Origin: Ipomoea triloba
Lineage: Eukaryota > Streptophyta > Magnoliopsida > Solanales > Convolvulaceae
Direction: 5' to 3'
Length of the DNA: 64,000 bases
Assembly: GCF_003576645.1 (NCBI RefSeq)
Contig: NC_044922.1
Location: 11,810,671 to 11,874,670 of the forward strand
The notes under the pieces are model-generated. The model was not told where the DNA came from and searched no databases. It was given only the letters and a program-made list of their open reading frames with translations. Every line of letters begins with the position of its first letter. Within the stretch, counting starts at the first letter, position 1. The position numbers were made by a program, and so were the translations under genes. This document shows, in pieces, positions 34,100 to 46,696 of the stretch.

Positions 34100-35678
34100 A
34101 TGAGTGCCTACATGGATCCACATGGTTACCCATACCATGGAGGACAATATCTTAGAACTGTCTCCCCAAACTTTTGAACATTACCCATATCAGCATCCAT
34201 ATCCTTATTTTTATCCACCACCACCTTATCATTATACCTCACATACATACCCATACTCAAATCCTTATCCTATCTATAGCCCTCCGCCATACACTATCTC
34301 GTATGTGCATGAAAAAGATGAATCATTGAGCTCTATAGCTGACAATATCAATAACCAATTATACCATGTGATGAGGGAGATTGATTCGAAATGTGAATTG
34401 CCAACAAAAACCATCAATCCCCCTAAAAATGATCCTCTACCTCATAACGAGCCTCTACCAAAGCACACAGTCGAGCCACACTTTTACCCTACTTGTCCTC
34501 AGAACATTTGTTACCCAACCCCACTACAATTTCCTCAAGGATATCACGCTATACACTTTCAATAAACACCATCTCCTACTCTATATTTCGACCATGATCA
34601 TCCCTTCACGAGATTACCTTGTGATGAATTTTCACCGGACAAAGATGATATCAAAGTTCTCAAAGAAAAGGTGGAAATGTTCGTACAAGTAGCCAAGGAA
34701 GATACGGCTAAGTTAAGGGCCGAGCTCCGGCGTGAAATGAAAGATTATCTTACCATCCTTAGGGAGGAAGGACTCTCATTGGACGACATTGAAACAAAAA
34801 TGCTAGCCATGATGGAGGAATTCATGAACCGAATTTCACCCCGTCGGGTTTGCAACACCATGGATGACTGCCTGGTGCTTAGAGTTGAACCTAAAAGGGC
34901 CAGTGGAGCGGAAGAAAGCAGCGAGTGGAGAGAGGTGAATGTACAAGAAAGAGACATGGGGAGTGAAACTTTAAGGCTTAATGAAATTTTGACTCCCGTG
35001 TTGAATGATCAAAAAGAATATGAAATTGAGAGTGAGGATGACAACAACATTGAGGTCGTGTGGGAAGATGATGAGCCGGAACAAGGTATAATTCTTAATC
35101 CCTTTTGCAGTACTAAATTCGTAGATCATAGTGCTCATATTTTTGTGGATTCTATTCGCGATTCTTGTGAGGAGGATTCTTTATTGGAAAATGATTCCAT
35201 CGATTTTTGTAGAAAGAATTCGATGAGTGAGGAGAATAATGAGTCATTTTACTCTTGTGATAATGGGTTCAAGGAAATTGAGAATAATGTTGACGGAAAG
35301 GATGAGGAAATGGTCGAGATTGAAAAGAAAGATGTTGTGCTTACAAAGGAGATTGATTCTATTGATACTTGTACGGGGGAAAATTTAGAAATTTCGGGTG
35401 GAGAAGATGATGCATGTGACTTCATGAGTGTTCAAAAATTTTCTCTTGACAAGGAAACCTTTAGGGGAGGACTAGAAGTAGAAGAGAAAGGGAAAATGCA
35501 TGCTAACTTTGAGAAATTCGGGCGAGTTTGCATTGACAATGTTAACCAATCTACATTAATGGTTATTCCCTTCCTAGTTTTTGAATTCAAGGATGTCCTA
35601 CACCTCCGGGCGGTCTTTGAAGCAAGAGTTCATGGGACACTTGGTAAAGTCCCAAAATCGGTGTGCTTCGAAGGATAG
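34100..35678 (+). pseudogene. First ORF of Athila-like element, unrecognised, disrupted
   Basis: An open frame from ATG 34100 (MSAYMDPHGYPYHGG) shifts frame near 34170, has a TAA at 34563-34565 and then runs open to TAG 35676-35678. The N-terminal part is rich in Pro/Tyr/His (HPYPYFYPPPPYHY). The middle is a charged helix (LRAELRREMKDYLTILREEG). The C-terminal half is very acidic with many Glu/Asp. No zinc knuckle, protease, RT, RNase H or integrase motif is seen. Its position after the primer site suggests a gag-like role, but I cannot assign it by sequence. Without pol the element would depend on another element for movement. Confidence 0.6.
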
Positions 35679-35687
35679 GACACACCG

Positions 35688-36870
35688 CGTCTGGCCAAAG
35701 ACGCTAAACGTGGCGCGCTTGGGAGGCATTCCCAACGTTATCTTTTAGTTTTAGAACTTTCATCTATCCTTGTTATCATCTTATTTTCTTTTGATTATTA
35801 GTAATTTCTATTTTTCGTATCGCCCCATTTGAACTAACAACATAGATTAAGCATTCGGGAGACACGTTTTGACCACAAATCACCAACAAGTCATCAACAA
35901 TAGCAAATTAGGCAAAAATAATCAAAGTGTGACTTATTAGACACGTCCACGCCGACCTCACGCGTGGAGAAAGCGTGAACACATTCTCGAATGGTTCCAC
36001 GCCGGCATCCACGCCTGGAGCCGATGTGGACCAAAACCAGTGCAGTTCCACGCCACCATCCACGCGTGGAGGCAGCGTGGACAGGCACTAGATGGGTTGC
36101 ATAAAAGTGGTGAAAAAGTGTTTAAATATTTCGCCTTCTTCATTTTCTCTCATTCCACGAGCAAAGCACTTTCTCAAGGTAAAAACACTCCATCTTAAGG
36201 CATTTTTCTTGCTAGATTTCAAGGCCATTACATACCCCAAGTCATCTAAAAAGGTAACCTCTATATTTCCTTGCTTTATTTGGTTCAAGTGCTAGAGTTT
36301 TGCTTTGTTAGGTATCTCTCTTTAGATCCACATTGTGTTGTATTCTTCCATTCTATGTTGAGATTGAGCTTATATTGTTGCTACATTGTGGGAATTTCAT
36401 GATTATGCATGATCCTTTGTGCTAGAATGATGAACCCTAGGTGAAAATTAGGGGATTTCTTGCTTGGTTAGATTAGGTGTGAAATTGGAAGCATGTGTAG
36501 AGAAGAATGATGTTTTATTGCTTCATGAGTGCTACATTATCATTTCCACATATACATTTCTTGAAATTTTGAGCTTACTTGTTCATTACATTTTCAACAT
36601 CAACTTGGTCTTGAGGAAGAAGATGAAGTTGACTTTTGTGTTGACTTTTGAATTGAAAATTGCTTCTAGTATGTGGAAATGATTGCATGACCATTGTTGT
36701 TTGTGAATTTGGAAAATTATTGAGGGTATTGTTAAAAAGAATTGGAAATTATACAAATGACGTGTGAGGATCTTAAGCTTTTATAATGCAAGCCATGATG
36801 ATAGATTTTGAATTAAAATGAGAAAATGTTTCCTTTATTATGTGGCAATTGTTGATTTTTTTTTAAGGAA
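35688..36870 (+). mobile_element. Internal non-coding module of Athila-like element
   Basis: It begins with GTCTGGCCAAAGACGCTAAA, a motif that recurs at 38435 as GTCTAGCCAAAGACGTTAAA and is known downstream of ORFs in Athila/Tat elements. Then come three palindromic CCACGC...GCGTGG units (35945-36083), GTGTTTAAATATT at 36118 as a TATA-like signal, and a pyrimidine-rich leader. This repeats the layout of the LTR promoter zone and may act as an internal promoter for the next ORF. Confidence 0.5.
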
Positions 36871-38286
36871 ATGTCTTCCCCCGAATCTTTCACACGCCAA
36901 AGTGAAGAACGGGCTAGAAAAGGGAAAGCCTCAATGGAGGAGCCTAGTGTTCAATTCCCTGAAATGAGGTATGTGGAAGTCCCAGCGGCAAACCAGGTGC
37001 TGTTAATGAGTCCAAATTTGAGAGCCAGATACCATTATCTCCTCCAGCGCCCGATCGTCCAATGGAATTACATCGATTTATCTACCTTGGACTCCTTCGA
37101 ATGCAGACGAGGAGTTGAGCGCCTTATCCATGAACCTTATTGGAACACCATTTTTGGATGGCGCCACGACACTTACACCCCTCTGGTCCATGAATTTGTT
37201 GCAAGCCTTGAAGTGACCGGGGTAGTGAGAGACCTGAGAAGCCCAACAATCCGATTCCGTCTCTTTAATGATGACTACCACATCTTTGTCAACACATTAG
37301 GCGTTCTTCTTGGATTCTACAGCAGGGAGGATCAAACCTGAAATTGGTACCGAAGACTGAAATGAGATTTCGAGGACCGTGACACTCCAAGAAAATATTG
37401 GGCAACAATAGTTAGACCAAGAAGTGACTGGAGCGGATCGAGAGTTAATGTTTCTCAAATCGCGCGGGAAGACCTCAAAGTTGTTAGAAGGATAATTGCT
37501 CACTCTTGGGGTGGCCGCAAGGGAAACCATGCTAAAATTTATAAGTCTAATCTGTTTGCAATGTGGAGTATGGACACTGGAAGGCTTATGAATATGGGAA
37601 TGGTGTGCAAATGTTGGTTGCAAGCGCAACAGCACGATAAGGTGCAATCACTATTTGTAGGGCCCTTGGTAACCCGCTTGTATCTCGCTCTGGGATATCA
37701 GGCGAAATTGGACTGGTTCGATTACAGGATCCCGGAGGCACGGATAGTTCCCATGTCCCTTGATAAAGTGACGAAACTTAAGCTTACCCCCGCACTAAGG
37801 GTCAGAGAGAATGCGAGGGTGGCTAGAAGGACTACCGTCTCACCACCTGCACCATCTGCGCAACCCTCCACTCCATCCTCATCATCTCCATCTCCATCTG
37901 CCTCACAATTATATTAACCGCTCTACTCACCATTGTACTCACCACCACGACATCCGACGACATCTTCATCATCCACGCCACCTGCCGCATACCCAATCTT
38001 ATCTCCAAATAATTCAACTGTCTCTACATCAAAGGCTACACCACCCGCCACTGCTGCACCAGCCTCTTCATCTCAATTTCTTGAAGTACCAGGACATTTT
38101 ATCACTGTGACAGACTGGAAGTCGATGCAAGTTTTTCAGTACCAACTACACCTGGAACAATTGCAGAGGATGAACAACCTAGCAAAGGAACAAATCAAAT
38201 CCATTGAAACCTTGAGCGTGAAGTCGGATCAATCCAGGAATGAAAATGCGAGCAGAGGGCCCAACCCACCAAATGAAGGAAATTGA
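36871..38286 (+). pseudogene. ATHILA ORF-1 family protein, three in-frame stops
   Basis: A single reading frame of 472 codons, broken by TGA at 37339, TGA at 37363 and TAA at 37915. Before and around the first stops it matches the plant ATHILA ORF-1 family: RYHYLLQRPIVQWNYIDLST, RLIHEPYWNTIFGW and RFRLFNDDYHIFVNTLGVLL. After the second stop: DLKVVRRIIAHSWGGRKGN and SLFVGPLVTRLYLALGYQ. The C-terminal third is Pro/Ser/Thr-rich, then a short coiled-coil tail (QVFQYQLHLEQLQRMNNLAK). The function of this family is not known; it is found downstream of pol in Athila elements. The stops make this copy dead. Confidence 0.75.
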
Positions 38287-38940
38287 ATTCTATGGAAATG
38301 TTTGCTTGAATGATCGAAGGTGATGATCTATTGGTCGTTTGTGGACAATGTTTTGTTTTGTTTACTTTCTTTTCATTTAGTTCTACTTGGCCAACATTTG
38401 GTAGATTAATTGTTGTTACTAGTTTTGACGTTTCGTCTAGCCAAAGACGTTAAACGTGGTGCTCTTAGGAGGCACCCCAAGCCAAAAAAGAGAGAAGAGC
38501 AAGAGAAACCAAGAAACAAGTGGAGAAGAAAGGTAGAACTCATATTCTTTATTCTTTCATACTAACCTTTAATGTAGGAGATTTTTGAAGGGCGTCAACA
38601 TGCACATATGCTTAAATGGAGGGATACGCAATGGTGGTATATTTTTCTATCCCTTTTTCATTATGAATGCCCTATTTGCTTTTAAATGTGAATATTCTTT
38701 TCTATGAGTGTGCTTACTTTGATATACATATGATGAGTAGTGTGATCTTGTTTATAAATGGCTGCTTTAGTTGATTGTCCAGGCCCGGAAACACTTCTAA
38801 GTGTGGAAAGGCACTTTTGTTACTCGTTTAAGCTTTTCTGCTTCTTGGGCAGGGGTGCCTACGTGGACTTCTTGGTTGGAGTTTGTCTCAAGGTGCCCAA
38901 GGTAAGTTTCTTTTTCATTTGGTCCTTCTTGATCACCTAG
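38287..38940 (+). mobile_element. 3' part of Athila-like element
   Basis: It contains the second GTCTAGCCAAAGACGTTAAA motif (about 38435-38454) followed by TTAGGAGGCACCCCAAGCC, as known after ORFs in this lineage. No clear polypurine tract or 3' LTR was identified, so the element is truncated or its 3' LTR has been lost. Confidence 0.45.
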
Positions 38941-39365
38941 GGCGGGGAATGTCTGATGAGCTTTCGGCCTGAGTTAGAGCTTTCTTGGCCTACTTCTTCA
39001 TTGGAGTGGTGGCAGCTAGACCGTTAACCTCTGACTTAGAGCCAGGAGGCTTGGTCCGCATAAAGTAGTTGTTCCCGTAGGCTGCAACACCATCTTGGAG
39101 CTTGACTCCTTTTGACTTCAATAGCTCGACCACTAAGAATACAAATCCCACTTACTTGATCAAAGTGTGATTCTGGACTGCTCGCTCAACGTATGACCTA
39201 AGGAAGTCATACACTACGCTCGATCAGTCTACAAGGAAGTTGTTGAAGAGTGCACTAAGCATGGTGAATTTCTCCTCCGTCACGTCGTCGGTGGCTCGGT
39301 GCCAGTAACTCGGCTCTCGACGATCTTGCTCAGTATGTCCATTGCTCGCTTATACTCTGGCTTTT
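38941..39365 (-). pseudogene. Unidentified retroelement ORF remnant
   Basis: On the minus strand one frame reads VTEEKFTMLSALFNNFLVD, SVVYDFLRSYVERAVQNHT and then GVKLQDGVAAYGNNYFMRT with at least three internal stops. The composition is coding-like and differs from its AT-rich neighbour. I do not recognise the family with certainty; a retrotransposon structural protein is likely. Confidence 0.35.
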
Positions 39366-40180
39366 GTCGGTCTATTTGTGAACTTCAAATTTTTTGTGTC
39401 CTTTTGGATAATTCATATATTTCATTTTATTATTTGAATTAAATATAAGGAATGTATCCGGACACCATCACGTCTAGGTTCATTATTTCATCCAATTTCA
39501 AAGAATATCAAATTATCCAAATTTCTTCAAAATTATATGGTTCACATATATTCTTGATGGGCCAAAATAAAGTCAAACTTGCTAATTAGGCAACCCATTT
39601 ACTGCAAATGGCCTAGTGCAACTCAATTAAATATTTCATCAACTTGGATCGAATAGTCCAACATCCAATTACTATTAATTAAGTAATTAGACCAATTCAA
39701 TATTTATTGGGCTCATTTAATCAACTCAATTAAATAAATATTTATCCAATTAACAAAATTAAAGCAATTAATTATCAACTAAAACCCAATAACACACAAA
39801 CCAGTCCATTTAAATTTTCAATGCTAACAATTAAATATTTTATTGTTTTATTATTTTTGTTTTAATTTTTCACAAAATTTAAATATGTAATATATTTTTT
39901 GAATTAAATTTTGAATGATTTAATTACAATTAAAATTTAAATAGAGCAACAACGGAAATTAATTTAAATGTTTGTAATAATCATTTTAATTAAATGCATG
40001 TATGTTTATTTTTATTAATTTTCAGTACAATTATAAACTAAAAATTAAAATAAATAAAAAATAATTGAAATATAGTTTAGTAAAATGAGATCCACAAAAA
40101 ACTGAGAAAAAAAATCTAAAACTAATGGAGAGAAGGGTTTTGTGATTGAGTGAGATAGTAGATGATCAAGAGGACTATCC
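39366..40180. other. AT-rich sequence between retroelements
   Basis: Non-coding and strongly AT-rich, with repeated CAATTAAATA words. It may be part of a decayed LTR. Nothing can be assigned. Confidence 0.4.
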
Positions 40181-40182
40181 CC

Positions 40183-43050
40183 CTAAGAAACTAACCTTCC
40201 CCCTAAGAACTGGCACGTTCCTGAGGTACTTTTTCTATCAATTTTGCAACCTGCAAAATCTGCATCTGAAAATCCGGTTAGTTCAAAATTACCTTCTTTT
40301 GGATACCATAATCCAACATTGATAGTTCCTTTGAGATATTGAATAATTTTCTTGGTTGCTTGGAAATGACTGTCTTTTGGCTGTGATTGGAATCTAGCAC
40401 ATACACCCACTGAGTATGATATATCGGGTCTACTCGCAGTGAGGTATAGTAGAGATCCAATCATTCCTCGATATTTCGTTTGATCAACGTCTTTTCCATC
40501 TTCATCTTTGTCTAGTCTGAGTGCGGTGCTCATTGAAATTTTGACTGTGCCTTTTCCTTCTAATCCAAATTTCTTGATTAGATCTTTTGTGTATTTTGCC
40601 TGATTGATAAAGATTCCTTCCTTCATCTGCTTGACTTGTAATCCAAGGAAGTAGTTCAATTCACCCATCATGCTCATTTCAAATTTGTTCTGCATGAGCT
40701 TAGAAAATTTCTCACATAAAGCTTTATCAGTACTTCCAAAGATAATATCATCAACATAAATTTGTACCAATAAAATATGATTATTTTCTTGAATTCTAAA
40801 TAAGGTTTTGTCAACAAGGCCTTTGGTAAAACCACAACTAATTAAGAACATTGATAGTGTATCATACCAAGCTCGGGGTGCTTGTTTTAAACCATACAAC
40901 GTCTTCTTTAGTTTATAGACCTTATCAACATCACCTTTTACCTTGAAACCGGGTGGTTGTTCAACGTAAACTTCCTCTTCAAGTAAGCCATTTAGGAATG
41001 CGCTTTTCACGTCCATTTGATAAACCGTGAAATTCTTGTACGCGGCGTAGGCTAGAAAAATTTGAATTGCTTCAAGTCGTGCAACTGGGACGAATGTTTC
41101 ATCAAAATCAATTCCTTCTTCTTGTGAGTAGCCCTTTGCAACTAGCCTCGCTTTATTCCTAACAATGATTCCGTCTTCGTTGGCTTTGTTCCTAAAGACC
41201 CATTTAGTTCCAATGACGTTGTGATCTTTTGGTCTTGGAAAAAGTTCCCATACATCATTTCTTTGGAATTGATTCAACTCTTCTTGCATGGCTTCAATCC
41301 AGCTTGAATCATTCAACGCTTCATCTATTTCCTTTGGTTCAATTTGAGATAGGAAACATGCAATTAGAGTGTCTCTCGTTGAAGATCTTGTTCTCATGCC
41401 TTCTTGTGCATTTCCAATGATGAGATCTTGTGGATGATCTCTAAGCCACTTTCGGTTTGGTTGGAAATCATTTTGCACGTTGGTTGCGGGTGGAGGATGA
41501 CTTGCGTGTGTTGACTGATTTTGACTTTCTTGGTCAATCTCGTCCTGATTGAGGTTAACTCCAATCCCGTGAATTGGATTAATTTCATCCTCTTGATTAA
41601 TGTTGGCCTCATCCTCATGTAGGTTGACTCGAGTTTCATTTTGTGCGTCAGTCACGTGTGTTTCTCCAGATTTGAAATTGTTTAATTTCATCTCACTTAT
41701 GCCCTGCAAAATCTCATTCTCAGAAGCATCATTAGCATTATTTAAATTATTTTGCACATTTTTCGAAACATCTGCTTTCTCAATTTTTGCTGATTCATCG
41801 AATACAACATGAATTGATTCTTCAACCACCATCGTAGATTTATTCAATACTCTGAATACTCTGCTGGTTGATGAATATCCCAAAAATATTGCTGCATCTG
41901 CACGCTCATCAAAAGTTTTTAGATGTGTTTTTCCATTAACAAGAACAAAACATTTGCAACCAAATGAATGAAAATAACTAAGGTTAGGCTTTCTCCCTTT
42001 CCATAATTCATATGGTGTTTTGTCGTGCAGCTTGTGAATCATACTCCTATTTTGAGTATAACAAGCAGTGTTGATAGCTTTTGCCCAAAATCTTTTTGGT
42101 AGGTCGGCGGCCGAAATCATGACTCGTGCGGCCTCTTTAAGCGTTCTATTTCTTCTTTCGGCTACACCGTTTTGTTACGGCGTTCTTGCGGCTGATAATT
42201 GATGCAAAATTCCTTGGGAATTGCAATAAGCTTGTATCACGCCATTCACGAACTCTGTACCTCTGTCGGTACGGATTTTGACTATTTTGGCTTCTTTTTC
42301 GTTTTGGAGTTGCATGAGTAATTCTGGTAGCTTCTTCTCCACTTCATTTTTCTTGTTGAGAAATAATGTTTATGTGTACCTAGAAAAATCATCAACAATA
42401 ACAAGTGTGTATTTCTTACCACTCATACTTACTGGGTTTACTGGACCAAATAAATCCATGTGCAGTAGACTAAGAGGTCTTGAACTTGAGTCATGACTTT
42501 TGGATTTGAATGAAGTCTTTATTTGCTTTCCTTTTTGACATGCGTCACAAACTTGATTTTCCTTGTACGTAATGTTGGGTAGACCTTTGACTAGATTTTT
42601 CGTTGCTAGCTTGTTGATTGTCTTGAAATTCAAATGACTCAATTTCTTGTGTCATTCCCAACTTGTGATGCTCGAATTGCTTGCCATTAAACATACTGTG
42701 TCTTTTGTTGTGTTCCAATCTACAACATACATATTTTTCTTTCTTGTTCCTTCGAGTACGACTTCGAAGGTAGATTCGTTCTTCACTTGACATTTCTCTT
42801 TGAAGAATTCTACTAGATATCCTTTGTCACAAAATTGACTTGTACTAAGCAAGTTAAATTTGAGACCTTCCACGTAAGATACATCTTCAATTTTCAAACC
42901 ATTTCGTTCAATTGTTCCGATTCCTTTGGTTGAGCCGTATCGATCGTTTCCTCCGAATACTACTTTTGGACCTTCGATAGTTTTGAAATTTACAAGACTA
43001 GATTTTTTCCCTATCATGTGTTGGGAACATTCGCTATCGAAGTACCAAAC
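40183..43050 (-). pseudogene. Copia pol: protease, integrase, RT, partial RNase H
   Basis: The frame running down from 43050 carries three in-frame stops (near 42652, 42370 and 42172). Protease: WYFDSECSQHM, where the usual D-S-G catalytic triad reads D-S-E. GAG-pre-integrase and zinc region: LSHLNFKTINKL, CDACQKGKQ. Integrase: LLHMDLFGPV, RTDRGTEFVN and, after a stop, [20 protein letters not shown]. Reverse transcriptase (about 41300-40600): [36 protein letters not shown] and the active-site YVDDIIFG. RNase H begins [19 protein letters not shown] and ends 12 codons later. Protease and integrase are disabled by mutation, while RT is intact as a frame. Autonomous movement is impossible. Confidence 0.92.
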
Positions 43051-45106
43051 TTCCTGTAAATAATTAAAACATTTTTAGGTACCCAGTTTAACTTGGGTCC
43101 TTGGGTGTTAGTTATTTTTGGTATCCAAATCCACCTTGTCCTTACTGAACCAAGAATAGGTGATTTGTAACCATTATTAACTTTATAATCATAACTAATT
43201 TTTGAAAACTTTTTCGGTGCCGGTTTTTGAAAATTTAATCTATTGTATGGCACTTGGGAAATATATTGCTTGAACTTATTAAATTTTGGTCTAGTCCAAG
43301 GTTTAATATTTTCAGACCAATATGACTCTATAGGAGAAAATCTCCTAACTCCACTGTTTGGAAATTTTCCCATTTTCCAATGTGGTCTTTTTGCACTTAA
43401 CTCATTGGTGTATCTCTTTGAATAATTAAATTCATGCCTTTTAATAGACTGATTTGGCGGAAAATAATTTCTTTGAGCATTCGGCCATGCAGTACTATTT
43501 TTGGCTTTTGTTTGATACCCAATTCCTTGTCTCATTGTGCTGTCTTGACTTTTGACAAATTTTACCACTTTAACTTTATTATTTAAAGTAGTAGTAGAAT
43601 TAGTAAATTTTTCAGAGGTTTGAGAACATGACGGATCGTAGCCGAGTCCGGCTTTATCATGTGATGATTTTTGCATATTTACCATTTTGTCCATTATTTT
43701 AGACGAATAAGTAAATGATGCAATAACCTCTCTTAAGTTATGTTCTCGAACTTCCCTTGATTTACACTCTTCTTGAAGTCGAATAATTTCGGCGTTCAAG
43801 TTTCTCACTTCAAGTAGAGCATTTTGCAATTTTTCATTTATTTCCTCTTTTTCAAGAGTCAAAGAATTATTGCGCTCTTCGATTTGAGAATAAGTGTCCA
43901 TAAAGGTTTGACAATCTCTCATTAAGTGAGAGATGGACTCACTAGTAAATGAAGTACTTATAGAATCAAATGATTTAGATGTTACCTCATTTTCCTCTGT
44001 TTCGTGTGCCATCAAGCAAAAGTCTAGGTTGGATGATTCTCTTGAAAGATCCATGCAGAATAAAGCATTGTCATCTTTTGAGGTGTCACTCTCATCACTT
44101 GATGACTCATCAGACTAACTACTTTCAAGTGGGTCACTAATTAGTGCTTTCCTTTTGTCCTTTTTGAATTTCCTTTCTTTTGACTTGATCTCTTCCTGAG
44201 CATTATCAAATTGATTTTTGCTCACTTTTGGATAAGGACATTCTGCCATAAAGTGTCCAGGCTTTCTACAGCATAAATTTGCGTTTCCTTCTGGAATTTC
44301 TTTTCTTGGTCTTCTGGACGTACTTGCTTGAGGAAATTTCTTGTTGTTGCCTTTCTTCATAAACTTTTTAAATTTCCTAACAAACAACGCAAAATTTTCG
44401 TCAGATAATAATTCATTATTTTCTACTGACCTTGATGTGGACGGTTGTTCGACGACAAGTGCGGTATTTCTTTCTTCACGTTCTTCTTCCGTCCTTGCTT
44501 TCATTTCGAATTCATAGGCTTTTAGATCACTAAAAAGTTTTTCGGTTGCCAACGTTTTTAGATCTCTATGATCTCTCATAGCCGTGACCTTCATATCCCA
44601 ACTAGAAGGTAGTCCACGTAGGATTTTTAGCGATATCTCCTTTTGATCAATCTCTTTGCCTAGATCGACAATTTCTCCCGAGATTTTAATGAATCTTGCT
44701 TCCATGTCGGCAATTGTTTCACCACTTAGCATTTTGAAATCCTCAAATTTCTTTAATGCTATTGTGAGCTTGTTGTCCTTTTCTTGTTCGTCTCCTTCGC
44801 CAATCTTCACAAGAACTTCCCATACTTCTTTCGCCGTTTTGCATTTTCATACTTCTTGGCAATGTTGTCCAAGTTATTTCGTGTACGATCTTCTGGACCC
44901 CATTCCTCTTTGGGTTTAGGAATGTACTGCGGTGTTGTACTCGTTTGTGCTACAACGGTATTGACTTTTAAGATTTTAATCGGACCGTCTTTGATGACTT
45001 CCCATATTTCATCGTGTAGTGCGGACAAATGAACCTGCATACGAATTTTCCAATCATCAAATTTTTCTAATGAAAATAACAAATTTGGAGCTAAGTCTCT
45101 CTTCAT
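43014..45106 (-). pseudogene. Copia gag with zinc knuckle, disrupted
   Basis: Starts at ATG 45106. The N-terminal part (FDDWKIRMQVHLSA, KEEWGPEDR) is the UBN2/gag_pre domain. A frameshift lies near 44840; the next frame continues with DMEARFIKISGEIVDLGK and LKILRGLPSSWDMKVTAMRD. The zinc knuckle at about 44260 reads NLCCRKPGHFMAECPYP, with the first Cys spacing degraded. A TAG stop at 44115 interrupts the frame. Beyond it a coiled coil (KEEINEKLQNALLEVRNLNA) and a basic Asn/Lys-rich tail run to 43014. A second frameshift near 43045 separates it from protease. Gag would form the virus-like particle; this copy cannot. Confidence 0.88.
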
Positions 45107-45157
45107 TTTGAAGGTTTGAGATCTGTCTAGCAGTCAAAATTTGACTCAAATAGACAA

Positions 45158-45171
45158 CGACTCTGATACCA
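45158..45171 (-). other. Primer-binding site, initiator tRNA-Met
   Basis: On the minus strand, two bases after the LTR end (ACCAACA), the sequence TGGTATCAGAGTCG matches the Copia primer site for initiator tRNA-Met. Confidence 0.92.
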
Positions 45172-45173
45172 CT

Positions 45174-46696
45174 TGTTGGTCCCGATAGGGTGGGAAAAGT
45201 TTAGAAGGGGGGGGGGGGGGAATAGACTTTTCAAACAATTCAAAAAATTATAACACTTTAACAGAGATAATCAAAGTGAATAAATTCAACTTGAATTGCA
45301 CAACGGAAATAATAATACGGTAAAGTGCTATAAATTAATCAGCGTCTCCCACAAAGCTACACTCCCGAGTGTCTCTCACAAAGCTACACTAAATAGAAAT
45401 GGGTTTCACAAAGAAAATATTTTTCTTCTCTCTTCTCAGACTTGTATTTTCACGTTTGTAGCTCAAGAACTTGTGTTTCTCGATTGTATGCTTATTCACT
45501 AGTTATGCACAAGTTCATAACTTAATCTTCAAGTCTGTCTCCTTTTATAACTTAAAAAAGTTATTTGCCCGTTGTGAAAATTCAAACTTGAACGTTCACT
45601 TGATTTGATAGCTCTTCTAGCTTGATCTGTATCATTAAATGTCTTTGGTAGGCTTTGTCAGATGAATTTGAATTTTGCTTGCTTATCCCTTCAAAAGTCT
45701 TCCAATAATCTGACAAGCATGGGCCTTGTAACTTGTAGCTTCCAAATTTGACTTCTTACACCTTCTGGTAGTGTGAACATTTGACTTGTTCACTTTTGAT
45801 TTTGACAAATCAAACACTTCTTTTCAATAATTCACTCCGTGACTCTTGCTTGAGCTATAAATAATTTCCACTAAAAAAATCCTTGACTTTTTCGTAAGTT
45901 AAATCAACTCCAAGTATGAAGTATTTGATTTTCCTCGTTTGAATTTTTTCTCGCTGGTGCATTCATTTTCTTTCCAGATTCGGAAGTCATCCTCATCCTA
46001 AATTGGATTGAGGTCATCCTGTTTCTTAATTTGGAAGTCGTTCTCATCCTGATTTGGAATTGAGGTCATCCTCATCCTGATTTTCTTTCCATTTCTGGAA
46101 AGTCAGTCTCTTCTCGATTAATTGATTGAAGTCATCCTCTTCTTGATTGAATGTCATCCTCTTCTCGATTTGAATGTCATCCTCTCCAATTTTGCAGTGT
46201 CAACCTCATCCTCTTCAATGTCATCCTGATCAAATTGATTCGAGACTCATCTTGATTTCAATTGATTGAGGTCATCCTGATCGAGGTCATCCTGATCTAA
46301 CTCAGCCTGATTGAGCTGTCAACCTCTTCCTTAAAATTGATTTGTGAGAGAACTCATTCAATTTTGACTTCTTCAATTTTGACTTATGCTAGTCATCCTC
46401 TTCCTTGGTAAATTAATTCTTCCAAAAGAATTAATTCGAGGCTTGAACTCGTGACCCTAGCGTCGAAGATTATTCCGGTGCTCGATCATTTTTCCACTTC
46501 TTCTATTTTTACTTAGTGGAAGCAAACGACTTACAAGTATAAAATAATTTTATACTCTATTGTAAATTTCAAACCGTCGTTGCTAATTTTGACTAGGCTT
46601 TGACTTTGGACATAAAATGTTGCTATACTCAAAATAAAATTGGGGGTCTAAAATACATATTTGGTTCATCAAAACAATTACACTATATTCCTAACA
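45174..46696 (-). mobile_element. Complete Copia LTR shared by two elements (1523 bp)
   Basis: On the minus strand it starts TGTTAGGAATATAG and ends ACCAACA (TG...CA). It is followed by a primer-binding site at 45171 and preceded by a polypurine tract at about 46710-46697. It therefore serves as 5' LTR for the gag-pol unit and as 3' LTR for the unit to its right. A minisatellite of GAGGTCATCCTCATCCTGAT variants fills about 45980-46320. A poly-C/G run lies at about 45208-45221. Confidence 0.9.

Larger units (their letters stand above)
40180..45173 (-). mobile_element. SIRE-type Copia retrotransposon internal region, 3'-truncated
   Basis: On the minus strand the order is primer site (45171), gag, protease, integrase, reverse transcriptase and partial RNase H, the Copia order. 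The RNase H stops abruptly at 40183 and no 3' LTR follows in AT-rich DNA, so the 3' end was lost. The clade call (SIRE/Maximus) rests on the long gag with a coiled coil, the polypurine tract in GGTATCATCAAAAAGGGGG context and the RNase H start. Confidence 0.9.

Noticed and set aside
40278..45032. Open frames on the plus strand and in other frames across the Copia element
   Set aside because: They are mirror or shifted frames of gag and pol and have no own motifs.
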